Source: Streptomyces diastatochromogenes (lineage in GTDB: Bacteria; Actinomycetota; Actinomycetes; Streptomycetales; Streptomycetaceae). Taken from it: DNA of 64,000 nucleotides. The stretch covers positions 3,968,001 to 4,032,000 of the forward strand of contig JAPTYK010000001.1 of NCBI GenBank assembly GCA_026913215.1, written 5' to 3'. Positions 17,363-26,420 of this stretch are shown piece after piece; the stretch's first letter is position 1; the number at the start of each line of letters is the position of its first letter. The position numbers and the translations under genes are program-made. The notes beneath the pieces are model-generated. The model was not told the origin of the DNA. It saw only the letters and a list, made by a program, of their open reading frames with translations, and ran no database searches.

Positions 17363-17728
17363 TCAGTCCTCACGCGGGCGGAAGCCGTCGGCGCCCGCAG
17401 CGACGATAGTGACCAACCGGTCGTAGTCGATGAGGTCCTCGTCGGTCATGAGGGCGGCGAGAGCTTTGTGGTGCTGGACGGCGTACTTGAGCAGGAGCTC
17501 GGCCAGTACGAGCGAGGCTGCCTCCGCCTCCGCTCCGGCCTCGGGGTTGTGGACGTGGACGCCGGCGGCCTGGAGTTCTTCGAGGGTGGCGTCATCGGCG
17601 AGGGCCTGTTCCTCGTCGGTGAAGGGGCGTCCGTCGAGGTGGCGGAAGGTGCGGGTACCCGACGGTCGGTTGAAGTCCGTGTCGAACAGCAGGGCCATGA
17701 CGTGGGGGCGAGGGGTGGATGCGGGCAT
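17363..17728 (-). CDS. Hypothetical protein downstream of the relaxase
   Basis: A 121-residue acidic protein (MPASTPRPHVMALLFDT ... TMDEEQ-like stretch FTDEEQALADDATLEELQAA, then LIDYDRLVTIVAAGADGF). ATG 17728 has AGGAG eight bases before it, which decides the start over upstream alternatives. It is the last gene of the mobilisation strand, about 114 bp beyond the relaxase stop, with a large palindrome in between. I recognise no domain; it may be an accessory of the mobile element. Confidence 0.55.
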   Translation of the reverse strand: MPASTPRPHVMALLFDTDFNRPSGTRTFRHLDGRPFTDEEQALADDATLEELQAAGVHVHNPEAGAEAEAASLVLAELLLKYAVQHHKALAALMTDEDLIDYDRLVTIVAAGADGFRPRED

Positions 17729-17782
17729 AGGGGTTCTCCTCAAAAGGGGCGGGGTGGGTGCCGATGTGCCCATGGTCTGGAG

Positions 17783-17809
17783 AATCCCCGGTTAGCCTAA
17801 CCGGGGATT
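17783..17809. promoter_or_regulatory. Perfect 27-bp palindrome between relaxase and small gene
   Basis: Arms AATCCCCGGTTAG and its exact complement are separated by a single C. It lies 33 bp past the relaxase stop and 54 bp before the start of the 121-residue gene, both on the minus strand. A one-base centre makes a dimeric repressor site likely. It could still fold as a terminator for the mob genes, but no U-run follows it. Confidence 0.55.
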
Positions 17810-17842
17810 GTCGGTTACCTTTTGCGGCTCGGTTTTCGCGGT

Positions 17843-19561
17843 TCAGCGTCGTCGTGGGGAAGCATTCGCGGGCCTGGTCCCGGTTTGCGTGGTCCGTCCC
17901 GGCGAGGCGACCGCGTGCTTGCCGGTGGCGCGCTGGCCCTGGGCGTTCTGGGGATCCGCAGGGAGGTTGGCCATCCGGCGTAGCCGCCACACAAGTACGT
18001 CGCTCATGCGCTCTGCTGTGTCCAGCTCCCGTCGGGCAGCTGCCTGAGCGAGCAGGGCGGTGGGGTCGTGGCCGATGGTTCGGGCTTCGTCGAGGGTGGC
18101 TGCGAGGGCGGGCCAGCCGGGTTCGGCGAGGATTCGGTCGGCCAGTTCGGGCAGGGTCTGGCGTACGGCGGTGGCGTGGTGGCGTTGCCAGGATGGGGCC
18201 AGGCGAGCGCCCCGCTGGTGGAGCAGTGCCAAGGGCTGGGTGGCGGCGGCCTGGTAGGCGGCACGCAGGTGTTCGGCGGCCCGGTGGGCGGCTTCGGCCT
18301 GCTGGGCGTGCTGCTTCTTGGCGTGCCAGTGTGCGGCGGCGGTGATCAGGAAGAACAGCATGTCGAGCGCCATGGCCGTGGTAGCGCCGTCCTCGCCTCG
18401 GCCGAGGGCCGGGCCGCTGCGGACGAGATCGCGGGCGGCTCGGCGCAGGGCGCTGTCGTGGCCGCGTGCGGCGCGGATGTGGGAGCGGGAAGCACGTTCG
18501 AACGAGGTGGCTGCTGCCTGGAGTTCGTTGCGGGTGTGGGCGGCGGAAGTCTGGGCGAGGGCGTCGAGGACTTCGCCGGTGGCGGCGATCTGCGCGGCGA
18601 TGACGCCGTCGTCGCTGTGGTCGATGACGAGCAGTGCCTGCCAGGCGGCGGTGGTGGCGCGCCGGCGTGCGGAGGCGGGCCCGGTCACCGACGGCTGGGT
18701 CGGCTGCTGAGTGGCGTTGTCCGGGTTCTGGGTCCAGCGTTCGCGGACGCGGGGCAGGGAGAGGTCCGGGGCGAGCTTGGAGCCGGAGTAGAAGACGGGC
18801 TCGCCCTTGGCGTTGCGGTCGCCGGGGAGGGCGACGGTGTAGCCGAGGGTGTCGCCCGACGGCGCGACGCGGCGCCGGATGAGCAGACCGGCCGAGGCGA
18901 GGCGGTCGAAGAACTCCTCCTCGCTCGCCGTGCCGGCCACCGAGCGGCGGACCGCCTCGCGCAGCTCCTCGCGCGGAGTGCGCTGCTGGCCCCGGCGGTC
19001 GGCTTTGTGGCGTTCGGCGCTAGTGGGGCGCTTGGCGGCGGTGCCATCGCCCGGCGTGACCCGGCGCAGACCGTAGTCCGCTTCGATGGCGCGGGCCTCG
19101 GCCTGGGCGCGGCGGGCCTCGTTGTGCAGGCGAGGCCGTCGGCCGTCGTCGCGGACCAGGGTGGCGATGATGTGGATGTGGTCGTCGGCGTGCCGGACAG
19201 CGGCCCACCGGCAGGCGGCATCGTCGCCGTCGGGGGCGATGCCGGTGGCGGCCACCATGCGGCGGGCGATGGCGGCCCAGTTGTCGTCGGACAGGATCGG
19301 GTCTTCGGGGCTGGCACGTACGGACAGGTGCCACACGTGCTTCTTGGGGCGCCGGCCTGCGGCCAGGGCATTGACGGGCTGGTCGAGCAGCCGCTGAAGC
19401 TGCCCGTAGGTGGCCTGCGGGTCGCGGCCGGGGTCGGGGGTGAGCGGGTCGAAGGCGGCCACCAGATGGGGGTCGGTGTGCTCCTCGTGGGTGCCGGGGC
19501 CGTACAGGTAGCGGATCAGGCCGATCGTCGCGCTGCCGCGCTTGTGGATGCGGGGGATCAC
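17843..19561 (-). CDS. Relaxase / mobilisation nuclease (HUH family)
   Basis: A 572-residue protein that starts VIPRIHKRGSATIGLIRYLYG and carries the metal-binding triad in RHADDHIHIIATLV (His124, 128, 130), the HUH pattern of MobA/VirD2-like relaxases. A Tyr near the start (19 or 20) is the candidate nucleophile. The C-terminal half is long and helical (ALDMLFFLITAAAHWHAKK and onward). GTG 19561 overlaps the MobC-like gene by 4 bp. Family role: nicks oriT on one strand and leads the DNA into a recipient. Streptomyces AICEs of pSAM2 type transfer double-stranded DNA by TraB and lack this enzyme, so this marks a mobilisable element. Confidence 0.82.
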   Translation of the reverse strand: MIPRIHKRGSATIGLIRYLYGPGTHEEHTDPHLVAAFDPLTPDPGRDPQATYGQLQRLLDQPVNALAAGRRPKKHVWHLSVRASPEDPILSDDNWAAIARRMVAATGIAPDGDDAACRWAAVRHADDHIHIIATLVRDDGRRPRLHNEARRAQAEARAIEADYGLRRVTPGDGTAAKRPTSAERHKADRRGQQRTPREELREAVRRSVAGTASEEEFFDRLASAGLLIRRRVAPSGDTLGYTVALPGDRNAKGEPVFYSGSKLAPDLSLPRVRERWTQNPDNATQQPTQPSVTGPASARRRATTAAWQALLVIDHSDDGVIAAQIAATGEVLDALAQTSAAHTRNELQAAATSFERASRSHIRAARGHDSALRRAARDLVRSGPALGRGEDGATTAMALDMLFFLITAAAHWHAKKQHAQQAEAAHRAAEHLRAAYQAAATQPLALLHQRGARLAPSWQRHHATAVRQTLPELADRILAEPGWPALAATLDEARTIGHDPTALLAQAAARRELDTAERMSDVLVWRLRRMANLPADPQNAQGQRATGKHAVASPGRTTQTGTRPANASPRRR

Positions 19562-20175
19562 GCCGGGGCACCGCCGTCCCGGTGGGCGAGCAGGGCATCG
19601 GCGGCGTCCTCCATGCGACGGGCCGCGCTCAGGACGGCCTGGGCGGTGGCGTCGAGGTGGGGTGCATCGGCGCCGGAGTTGAAGGCCTTGGCGACCTGGT
19701 TGAACAGGCCGTGGATGCGACCCAGGTGTCGGCGGGCGGCGAACACCTCGCTGATGACTTCCCGTTCGGTGGCGATCTCGGCGGCGGTGCGGGTCAGGTC
19801 GCGGGCGGCTTTGTCGACGGCATAGGCGAGGAAGGCGGCGTTGGTCATCTGGCACTGGGCGGCTGCGTCGGTGAAGCGTTTGAACTCTGCGTCGTTCATG
19901 CGGCAGCTGGGCTGGTGCAGGCGCTTGCGGGGCTTCGGCTGACGGGCGCGCTGACGCCGCCGCGAAAGGGACTCGGCCTGCCGTCCCCCTCCAGGCTGCG
20001 GTCCGCCCTCGGTCGCAGCCTGCCGGTCCGGTGCCCCCTGGCGCAGGACCGGTCCCGCCACCCCTGGGGCGGGAACTCCGGGAGCATTGCTCCCGGTACA
20101 ACTTGCTCCGCCTGGTGCTGGGGTAGTGATCGGCTGGTGCTGGGGAGTGGCGGGTTCGTGGTGGGCGTCGTGCAC
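19558..20175 (-). CDS. MobC-like relaxosome accessory protein
   Basis: About 205 residues from GTG 20175. The first 90 are low-complexity and basic (RRRQRARQPKPRKR); the folded part begins RMNDAEFKRFTDAAAQCQ and reads like a ribbon-helix-helix followed by the long MobC helix (LGRIHGLFNQVAKAFNSG). MobC proteins bind oriT and help the relaxase open the strands. The stop overlaps the relaxase start by 4 bp. The true start may be internal. A hairpin (CCGGGAGC/GCTCCCGG, 20078-20096) lies inside the 5' part of the gene and could belong to oriT. Confidence 0.7.
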   Translation of the reverse strand: MHDAHHEPATPQHQPITTPAPGGASCTGSNAPGVPAPGVAGPVLRQGAPDRQAATEGGPQPGGGRQAESLSRRRQRARQPKPRKRLHQPSCRMNDAEFKRFTDAAAQCQMTNAAFLAYAVDKAARDLTRTAAEIATEREVISEVFAARRHLGRIHGLFNQVAKAFNSGADAPHLDATAQAVLSAARRMEDAADALLAHRDGGAPA

Positions 20176-20226
20176 TGGATCTCCGTCTCAGGTCATCGCT
20201 GCGGCGAGTAGTTGCGGTTTCGGGGA

Positions 20227-21513
20227 TCAGGCATCTGTGCGCGTGACCCCGAGTTGGTCCTTGAATTCGCGGACGACTCGGCCTGCGTCGTTGCTGGCGA
20301 CGCTGTAGCCGGCGTCGCGCACGGCGTCCTCCACTCGGTCACGTCCGACGCTGCCGGTCTCCTCGTACATGCGGCGGGCGAACTGGAGGATGACTTCGTC
20401 AGAGGCGCTGGACTTGCGACCAGACCGCTTCGGCTTCGGCGCGGGGTGCTTGACCGGTGGGGTGTGTGAGCCGCTGCCCGTGGATGGCGGAACGACCTCT
20501 TGCGGGCGGGCCGCCCGATTCGGTCGGGCTGTTGTTTTCGGGCCGGAGCTGGCGGTGGGATCCGGGCGGGCAGATCGCGCCCGGGCGCCCGGGCGGGGTT
20601 CCTCGTCGCCCGGATCTGATGGGTGCGGGCGGGCGCGGTCTTCTGCCCGCTCGTCTCCATCCACCCGCCCGTCGCCGTCTGCCCGGGAGTGGTCGGGCTG
20701 TGCTGCGCGCGGGCTGACGGGCTGCCCGGCGGGCGGGGCCCAGCGCTCGGGCAGGCCGATGGTGGCCAGGGCGGCTGCTTGGCGGCGGGTGGCGAGCTGG
20801 CGCAGCAGCCGCTCGTTGCGGAGCGGGTCGGCATCGATACCGGAGCGGGCGAGGGCCTTGGACAGGCGGCGTACGGTGCGTCGGCCCGCCCGTCCGGTCC
20901 GCTGCGCGGGCGTCATCTCGGCGAGTCGGGCAGCCAGGGCGACGGCCCGGTGCGTGGCCCGGTCGCGGATGATTTCGGCGGCTCCCTGGTCCTGCTGTCG
21001 CAGTTCGATGCCCATGGCCAGGTGCCACAGCACGGCGGCCATCACAGGGCCGGTGAAGGCGCGCACGGTGCCGCCGACGGGGCCGGCCTCAGCGTAGGCG
21101 GGGATGGTCTGCATGGCGGTGATCACCCAGACCAGGACTCCGGGCAGGCCCGCTGCCTGCCTCGGCCCATGCAGGTTCTGGCGGGCCATCAGGGCCATCG
21201 AGAACAGGGCGAGCTCTGCGGCAGCGAACATCGCGGTGCGCTCGGCGGTGTTGCGCATGTCGAGGTAGTGGGCGGCGAACCGCCAGCTGGTGTCCGCGCT
21301 GTAGGCGGTGCACACGAGCGCTGCCACAGTCGCTGTGACGACGGCGGCCGAGAGGCGCGGCTTTCGATCGTGGCTGCGGTGTTGGTGGCGTCGCGGCCTC
21401 AGGCCCGCGAGCAGTGCGCCGGCGGCAACGGCCAAGACGGCCACGGGCAGGAGCGGACCGTCAGTGAACGGGAGCGAAGCGGTGGCGAGCATGTCGGTTA
21501 TGGCAGGGGGCAT
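20227..21513 (-). CDS. Membrane protein of the mobilisation region
   Basis: A 428-residue protein. The N-terminal 180 residues hold about four to five hydrophobic segments (LLPVAVLAVAAGALLAGL, LSAAVVTATVAALVCTAY, TAMFAAAELALFSMALMA, GVLVWVITAMQTI). A long Pro/Arg-rich linker follows, and the C-terminus (SASDEVILQFARRMYEET ... AGRVVREFKDQLGV) looks like a small helical DNA-binding domain. The layout resembles the membrane proteins with cytoplasmic tails next to Streptomyces transfer genes. The ATG at 21513 has GGAG upstream. It is 51 bp from the MobC-like gene on the same strand. Function is inferred from context only. Confidence 0.6.
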   Translation of the reverse strand: MPPAITDMLATASLPFTDGPLLPVAVLAVAAGALLAGLRPRRHQHRSHDRKPRLSAAVVTATVAALVCTAYSADTSWRFAAHYLDMRNTAERTAMFAAAELALFSMALMARQNLHGPRQAAGLPGVLVWVITAMQTIPAYAEAGPVGGTVRAFTGPVMAAVLWHLAMGIELRQQDQGAAEIIRDRATHRAVALAARLAEMTPAQRTGRAGRRTVRRLSKALARSGIDADPLRNERLLRQLATRRQAAALATIGLPERWAPPAGQPVSPRAAQPDHSRADGDGRVDGDERAEDRARPHPSDPGDEEPRPGARARSARPDPTASSGPKTTARPNRAARPQEVVPPSTGSGSHTPPVKHPAPKPKRSGRKSSASDEVILQFARRMYEETGSVGRDRVEDAVRDAGYSVASNDAGRVVREFKDQLGVTRTDA

Positions 21514-21568
21514 GTACGGGGCTACTCCGGGGAGAGTGAGGAGGCGATCACAGCGTTCACGGAGGAGG

Positions 21569-21742
21569 GCGTACACGCGGGCCCCCTTCTAAAGGGGGCC
21601 CCGCGCGTGATCGCTTGGGTGCGTGTACGCCGTGGACGGTCGCGTGATCGCTCTACCTGCGGTTTTGCGGCGAGCGTGTGCGCTGTGAGCGGTTCACAGC
21701 GGTCTGTGGGCGCGAGGGCCGCGTGTACGGTCGCGTGAACGC
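21569..21742. repeat. Array of seven GCGTGNNCGC-type decamers
   Basis: Near-palindromic decamers start at 21569 (GCGTACACGC), 21605 and 21642 (GCGTGATCGC), 21621 (GCGTGTACGC), 21674 (GCGTGTGCGC), 21721 (GCGTGTACGG) and 21733 (GCGTGAACGC). They occupy the gap between the DnaB-like helicase and membrane-protein genes, which otherwise holds only a terminator. Clusters of short iterated sites beside a replication gene suggest an origin or an autoregulatory operator; the choice is open. Confidence 0.55.
21579..21601 (-). terminator. Hairpin downstream of the DnaB-like gene
   Basis: Arms GGGCCCCCTT and AAGGGGGCCC enclose a short CTA loop. It lies in the 250-bp gap between the helicase gene end (21764) and the membrane-protein gene start (21513), both on the minus strand, and could end helicase transcription. 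Confidence 0.5.
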
Positions 21743-21763
21743 TTTCGGGTGGCGGTGCGGGGT

Positions 21764-23295
21764 TCAGCCGACGGCGGTGAGGTGGCGGGCGGAGGCGTAG
21801 TAGCGGGCCTGTCGGCCGCCTCCGGCCCCTCCGGCCATGCCGTCGGCCTTCGTGGCCAGGCCGCTGTCGACGAGGCTGCTGAGGTGACGTCGCGCCTTCT
21901 CGATGTCGGCGCGTTCAGGGTCGTCGCCGCCGATGAGGATGGCCGCCAGCTCGCGTGCGCTCAGCCCGTTGAGGGCGTTGCGCAGCAGGGCGGCGGGGTC
22001 CTTGGTCGGGTCGACGGTGGTGGTGCCGCGCACGTGATCGTGTGTGACGTCCAGGGGGCCGACTTCACCGGTGGAGGTCTTGAGGTGGTGCAGGGTGACG
22101 GCGGGGTCGCCTGCCCGGCCGGTGACGAACAGGACGCTGCCCGCGCCGGAGGTGAACCAGGTGGAGCCATAGACCTGGTCCAGAGTGGGGCGCTGGCCGC
22201 GCGGCGCGTCGGCGGTGGCCTTCCGCTGGTGGTGCAGCTCCATGATCTCCACGCCGTTGCGAATGGCGCGCATGCGGGCGTTCTGGAAGGCGACCGCGAG
22301 GCTGTCGTCGACCATCGTGCTGACCGCGTCCTTGAGGCTGTCGATCACGATGGTGTCGGCCTGGTGGGCGGCGGCGAGGTCGGCGAGGAGGTCGGGCTCC
22401 TTGTCGAGAGTGGCGGGCAGCGGACCTTCCCAGACCACGAGCCGCTCGCGCAGGATCTTCTCGTCGGTGGGGAAGACGCGGCGGGCCATGGCCTTGGCGA
22501 TCTGCTTCGGCCGGTCCATTGCCAGGTAGAGCACGCGCCTGCTGGGGGCGACGGGCATTTCCAGGACGGTCTCCTGCAGGCCGATGCGGGCGAAGATCAC
22601 CTGATGGGCCAGGGTCGTCTTGCCGACGCCCGGAGCGCCGACGATCATCAGGCTCTCGCCGGAGGCCCAGACGGTCTTCTCTCGGGTGCCCCACAGGGCT
22701 CGGTGTCCGCGCCGCTCTCTTTGACGAACGACCATCCGTTGGTGGCGAAGCGGGACAGCCGTCCCTGTCCCGAGGCGAGTGCGCGCTCGCGTTCGGCGCG
22801 TACTTCCGCTTCGACCTCGCTGCGGATCGCCTCGGGATCAGCGCCGGGTTCCTGGGCCCGCTGGAGGGTCCGCACAGCGGAGGTCATCAGGCGGCGTAGG
22901 TCGGCCTTCGCGCGGACGATCTCCGCGTGGTGCTCGGCGCTGCCGGTGCCGTAGGGCGCGTCGGCGAGCTGGAACACATAGGTGGGACCGCCGACCCGTT
23001 GCAGATCGCCTTGCTGCTGGAGCAGTTCGGTGAGGACGATCGGGTCGGTCGGCTTGTCCTCGCGGTGCTGGGTGAGGAGCGCGCGCCAGATGGTCTCGTG
23101 CGCGGGCCGGTAGAAGGCGTCGTCGCCGAGGACGGGCCGGACTGCGTCGATGACGTCGGCTTTGTGCATGCAGGCGCCAAGGACCGCGCGCTCGGCGTCC
23201 AGGTTGAACGGAGGTTCCGTCGGGGTGGGACCTTCGTCGAAGCGGGATGGCGTCTGGGATGGCAGGGTCGTACCCTGGGTCACGGAGCTCCTCAT
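21764..23295 (-). CDS. DnaB-like replicative helicase (one frameshift)
   Basis: The N-terminal part has the DnaB N-terminal fold (PPFNLDAERAVLGACMHKADVI ... VGGPTYVFQLADAPYG). The second part is a RecA-like ATPase with Walker A GAPGVGKTTLAH, Walker B-like TIVIDSLKDA and a later WFTSGAGSVLFVTG strand, ending in a winged-helix-like tail. The two frames join near 22695 if one C is restored (GAGCCCTGTGG to a four-C run), giving ESGADTEPLWGTREKTVWA. Restored length is about 510 residues. ATG 23295 and GTG 23283 are both possible starts. It probably drives replication of the excised element, as replication proteins do in actinobacterial elements. Confidence 0.7.
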
Positions 23296-23309
23296 CCGGC
23301 AGGCCATTA

Positions 23310-23358
23310 CGGGGCGGCAACCCCGGCCTCCGGTTTCGATCGTTCAGGGATGGATGGT
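23310..23358 (-). promoter_or_regulatory. Leader/operator of the DnaB-like gene
   Basis: Read on the minus strand, CCATCCATCCCTGAACG (23357-23341) is followed about 15 bp later by a stem-loop CGGGG-TTGCCG-CCCCG (23325-23310). The same motif and a stem-loop with the same TTGCCG loop but a different stem precede xis at 24184-24237. The pair is probably a shared binding site of the XRE regulator encoded between them. Confidence 0.6.
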
Positions 23359-23560
23359 TGTGCGGTGGAGCCTCTACTTCGGCCCCGGTGTTCGTAGCAC
23401 CGGGGCCGCTTGCGTGTGCGGATCCGTCCGCCGCTGTACGGCGGACTACGACCATAGCCGAGATTTTCGGCAGCGCAACGCCTTGCATTTCACTCCGCAA
23501 CGATGTTTAGTTGTGGATGCTGGCCCCAGTGGACCCGTTGTCGCGTGAAGGGAGGTGCGA

Positions 23561-24100
23561 GTGAGCGGTGAGGAAGGTGCGGAGCGCGCCGGCCCCGGTC
23601 GTCCGATGCCGGAGGAGCATGTTGCCGCACGCATCAAACTGGAGCGCGAGGTCCGCGGTTGGAGCACGGTGAAGCTTGCCGAGGAGATGGCCGCCGTCGG
23701 CCATCCGATCAACCAGTCGGCGATCTGGCGCATCGAGAGCGGCAAACCCCGTCGCAGGGTCAACCTCGACGAGGCGCTCGGCTTCTGCAAGGTCTTCGAC
23801 ATCACCATGCAGGACCTGACGGGGCCGCCAGGAGAGCTGGCCACGCCCCGCATTCGTGAGCTTGCCCGTGAGTACGTCCAGATGACGCGGGAGTACCACC
23901 AGCTGCGAGCGGCGATCGACCGGAACCAGATGCACCTGCACGAGATCGACATGGAACTCAACGCATACGGGGACAAGGGCCCCGAGCAGAGAGGCCAGGT
24001 CGACGAACTCCTCCGGCTCGAAGAGCGGGCCTTGCAGAGGAGCCTGCACCCGTCCCGGGCGCACCTGCGGAACCAGGGGCAGCAGCCCGCCGGCGAGTAG
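23561..24100 (+). CDS. XRE-family transcriptional regulator of the element core
   Basis: A 179-residue protein with an N-terminal helix-turn-helix (HVAARIKLEREVRGWSTVKLAEEM, NQSAIWRIESGKPRRRVNLDEAL, about 20-75) and a C-terminal helical, charged region (YVQMTREYHQLRAAIDRNQM). GTG 23561 has GGGAGG upstream. It diverges from the DnaB-like gene and precedes xis-int. Duplicated motifs in front of both neighbours suggest it controls replication and excision together, a role comparable to regulators of pSAM2-type elements (inference). Confidence 0.75.
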   Translation: MSGEEGAERAGPGRPMPEEHVAARIKLEREVRGWSTVKLAEEMAAVGHPINQSAIWRIESGKPRRRVNLDEALGFCKVFDITMQDLTGPPGELATPRIRELAREYVQMTREYHQLRAAIDRNQMHLHEIDMELNAYGDKGPEQRGQVDELLRLEERALQRSLHPSRAHLRNQGQQPAGE

Positions 24101-24183
24101 TCGACCGCTGCCCCCTTGCTGCGCTACGAACGCCGACAATCCCAGCGCGTGGCGACCTCCATCGCCGACGATCATCTACCGAC

Positions 24184-24237
24184 CCATCCATCCCTGAACG
24201 ACGCCACCGGCTAGGCCGACGGGAGTTGCCGCTCCCG
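24184..24237 (+). promoter_or_regulatory. Leader/operator of xis-int
   Basis: CCATCCATCCCTGAACG (24184-24200) is followed by a stem-loop CGGGAG-TTGCCG-CTCCCG (24220-24237). Loop and upstream motif are identical to those before the DnaB-like gene, while the stem bases differ yet still pair. The xis ATG is 32 bp further on. Confidence 0.6.
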
Positions 24238-24269
24238 CGAGCCGCGAAGCCGGCGCGAGGAGTATCCCC

Positions 24270-24566
24270 ATGCCGCAGCCCGACCTGCCCATTTCCCAGA
24301 TAGCCCAGCTCCTGGAGGTCCCCGAAGACGCCCTGCGCACCCTGATGGCCGATCGACGACCCGCTGGCGACACAACCCTGGTCGCCCTCACCGTCACAGA
24401 GGCCGCCCGCCGGATCGGCATCGGCCGCACCAAGCTGTACGAGTACGTCTCTTCCGGCGAGATCGCCTCCGTCAAGATTGGTAGCTTGCGCCGCATCCCA
24501 TCAGAGGCGGTGAACGACTTCCTCGCCCGCCGCCTGTCGGCGACCGACTTCGGGGCCGCCGCGTGA
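24270..24566 (+). CDS. xis: Excisionase (MerR-like helix-turn-helix)
   Basis: A 98-residue protein with an N-terminal helical part (ISQIAQLLEVPEDALRTLM) and an HTH_17/excisionase domain: LTVTEAARRIGIGRTKLYEY, SSGEIASVKIGSLRRIPSEAV. Proteins of this type bend DNA at the att site and steer the integrase to excision. The stop overlaps the integrase GTG by 4 bp, so both should be made together. GCGAGGAG precedes the ATG. Confidence 0.85.
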   Translation: MPQPDLPISQIAQLLEVPEDALRTLMADRRPAGDTTLVALTVTEAARRIGIGRTKLYEYVSSGEIASVKIGSLRRIPSEAVNDFLARRLSATDFGAAA

Positions 24567-26328
24567 CTCGACCCTCCGCACCGAAGTCCCGCCAGCCCAA
24601 CGGCGGCTCCTCGATCTTCCAGGGAAAGGACGGTCGTTGGCACGGCTACGTCACCGTCGGGGTCAAGGACGACGGCACCCCTGATCGGCGCCACGTCAGC
24701 CGCAAGACCCGCCCCGAGGTCACCAAGGTCGTCCGTGAGCTGGAACGGCAGCGCGACAAGGGCGCCGTCCGCAAGGTCGGCCAGAGCTGGACGCTGGAGA
24801 CGTGGCTGACGCACTGGGTGGAGAACATCGCAGCCGCGCACGTCTCGGAGAACACCATCGACGGCTACCGCGTCGCGGTGAACCACCACCTCATCCCCGG
24901 CCTCGGCGCCCACCGCCTGGAGAAGCTCCAACCCGAGCACCTGGAACGCTTCTACAAGAAGATGCAGGACTCCGGCAGCGCGGCCGGCACCGCCCACCAG
25001 GTCCACCGCACCGTACGCACCGCCCTCAACGAAGCGGTCCGCCGCGCCCACCTCACCGTCAACCCGGCCGCGATCGCCAAGGCCCCGCGCCTGGAAGAGG
25101 AGGAGGTCGAGCCGTATTCGGTCGAAGAGGTCCAGTGCCTGCTTGCCGAGGCCGCCAAGCACCGCAACACCGCCCGCTGGGTCATCGCGCTCGCCCTCGG
25201 CCTGCGCCAGGGCGAGGTCCTCGGCATGCAGTGGGACGACGTCGACTTCGACCTCGGCGTCATCCGCGTACGGCGCGGCCGCCTGCGGCCCCGCTACAAG
25301 CACGGCTGCGGCGACCGCTGCGGACGCAAGCCCGGCTTCTGCCCCCAGAAGATCAACACCCGTCGCGAGACGAAGAACGCCAAGTCCCGCGCTGGCCAGC
25401 GGCCCATCGGCGTCCCAGACGAGCTGCTCCAGCTCCTGCGCCAGCACAAGGAGGAGCAGGTGCGCGAGCGAGCCCGGGCCCGTGACCTGTGGACGGAGAA
25501 GGGTACGTGTTCACCTCGCCCACCGGCGAGCCCCTGAACCCGAACACCGACTATCACAAGTGGAAGGAGCTCCTGAAGGCGGCGGGCGTCCGCAACGCCC
25601 GCCTCCACGACGCCCGTCACACAGCGGCAACCGTCCTGCTCATCCTCGGCGTCTCCGACGCGGTCGTCGACGCCATCATGGGTTGGGAGCCCGGGAAATC
25701 CGCCCGGATGCGCCGCCGCTACCAGCACCTGACCAGCCGCGTCCTCAAGGACACCGCCGACCTTGTCGGCGGCCTCCTGTGGGGCACGGGCCAGGTGGAG
25801 GGAAGCGCCGCGCCGGAGGCTGGGCAGAGCCCCGTGCCTGCCGAGCTGGTGGTCCACGTCGCCCGCCTCGGCGAGCGGAGGGTTCCCTTCCTCCACCGCG
25901 AGCACGCCGACGAGGTCGTCGCACGCTGGAGCGAGGACTGGCCTACCCACACGGCCGAGGCGGAGGAATGGGACCGCTGGCGTTGGGAACACCAGGGCCC
26001 CGGTGGCGCGAGCGCCATCCGCGACCGTGTGCCCAATCGGGCCGTGGTCTTTCACGCCCGAGCCCTGTTCCTCCCCGGCGGGGAGCGCGCAGCGACCGGA
26101 CTCCCGGAGCAGTGGTCGGTGCCGGCCTGGGAGTTCGAGGCCGACGCCTACACCCACCTTGCCTCAGCCTGGCGCACAGCCCGGCGGCCCGGCTTGGGCC
26201 AAGAGGTCGAGGCCCAGGTGCGGGGCACGGACAAGGGCGCCGTGGAGGCGGCCTTTGCCGAGGCTTGCGCACAGGCAGTGGATCGAGCCCAGAACCCGGG
26301 GAAGTACGGCGACACCGACGAGTGGTAG
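24563..26328 (+). CDS. int: Tyrosine integrase with C-terminal extension (one frameshift)
   Basis: An arm-binding start (SIFQGKDGRWHGYVTVG), a core-binding SAM-like domain (SWTLETWLTHWVENIAA ... FYKKMQDSG) and a catalytic domain with the Arg in GLRQGEVLGMQW (about 214), LHDARHTAATVLL (HxxR, about 347-350) and the Tyr in RRYQHLTSRVL (about 385). The frame changes near 25496; one G restored in CTGTGGACGG gives DLWDGEGYVFTSPTG. After the catalytic domain the protein continues for about 185 residues with good coding bias (HVARLGERRVPFLH ... NPGKYGDTDEW), which phage-type integrases lack. Its expected target is the 3' half of tRNA-Ser. Confidence 0.85.
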
Positions 26329-26420
26329 CGGTGCGGACGATGCCAGCTATGGCTGGCCAATTCGGAGCGGGGCCCCGACCGGCTGGGTCGGGGCCCGCTC
26401 CGTTGTGCGCCATGCTCGGC

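Noticed and set aside
18068-19825. Long open frame on the plus strand opposite the relaxase
   Set aside because: The Gly/Val/Ala-rich translation is the mirror of GC-biased relaxase codons; the minus strand has the HUH motif and coupled MobC-like gene.
21569-21742. CRISPR-like repeats
   Set aside because: Repeats are short, irregularly spaced and quasi-palindromic; no spacer structure or cas genes.
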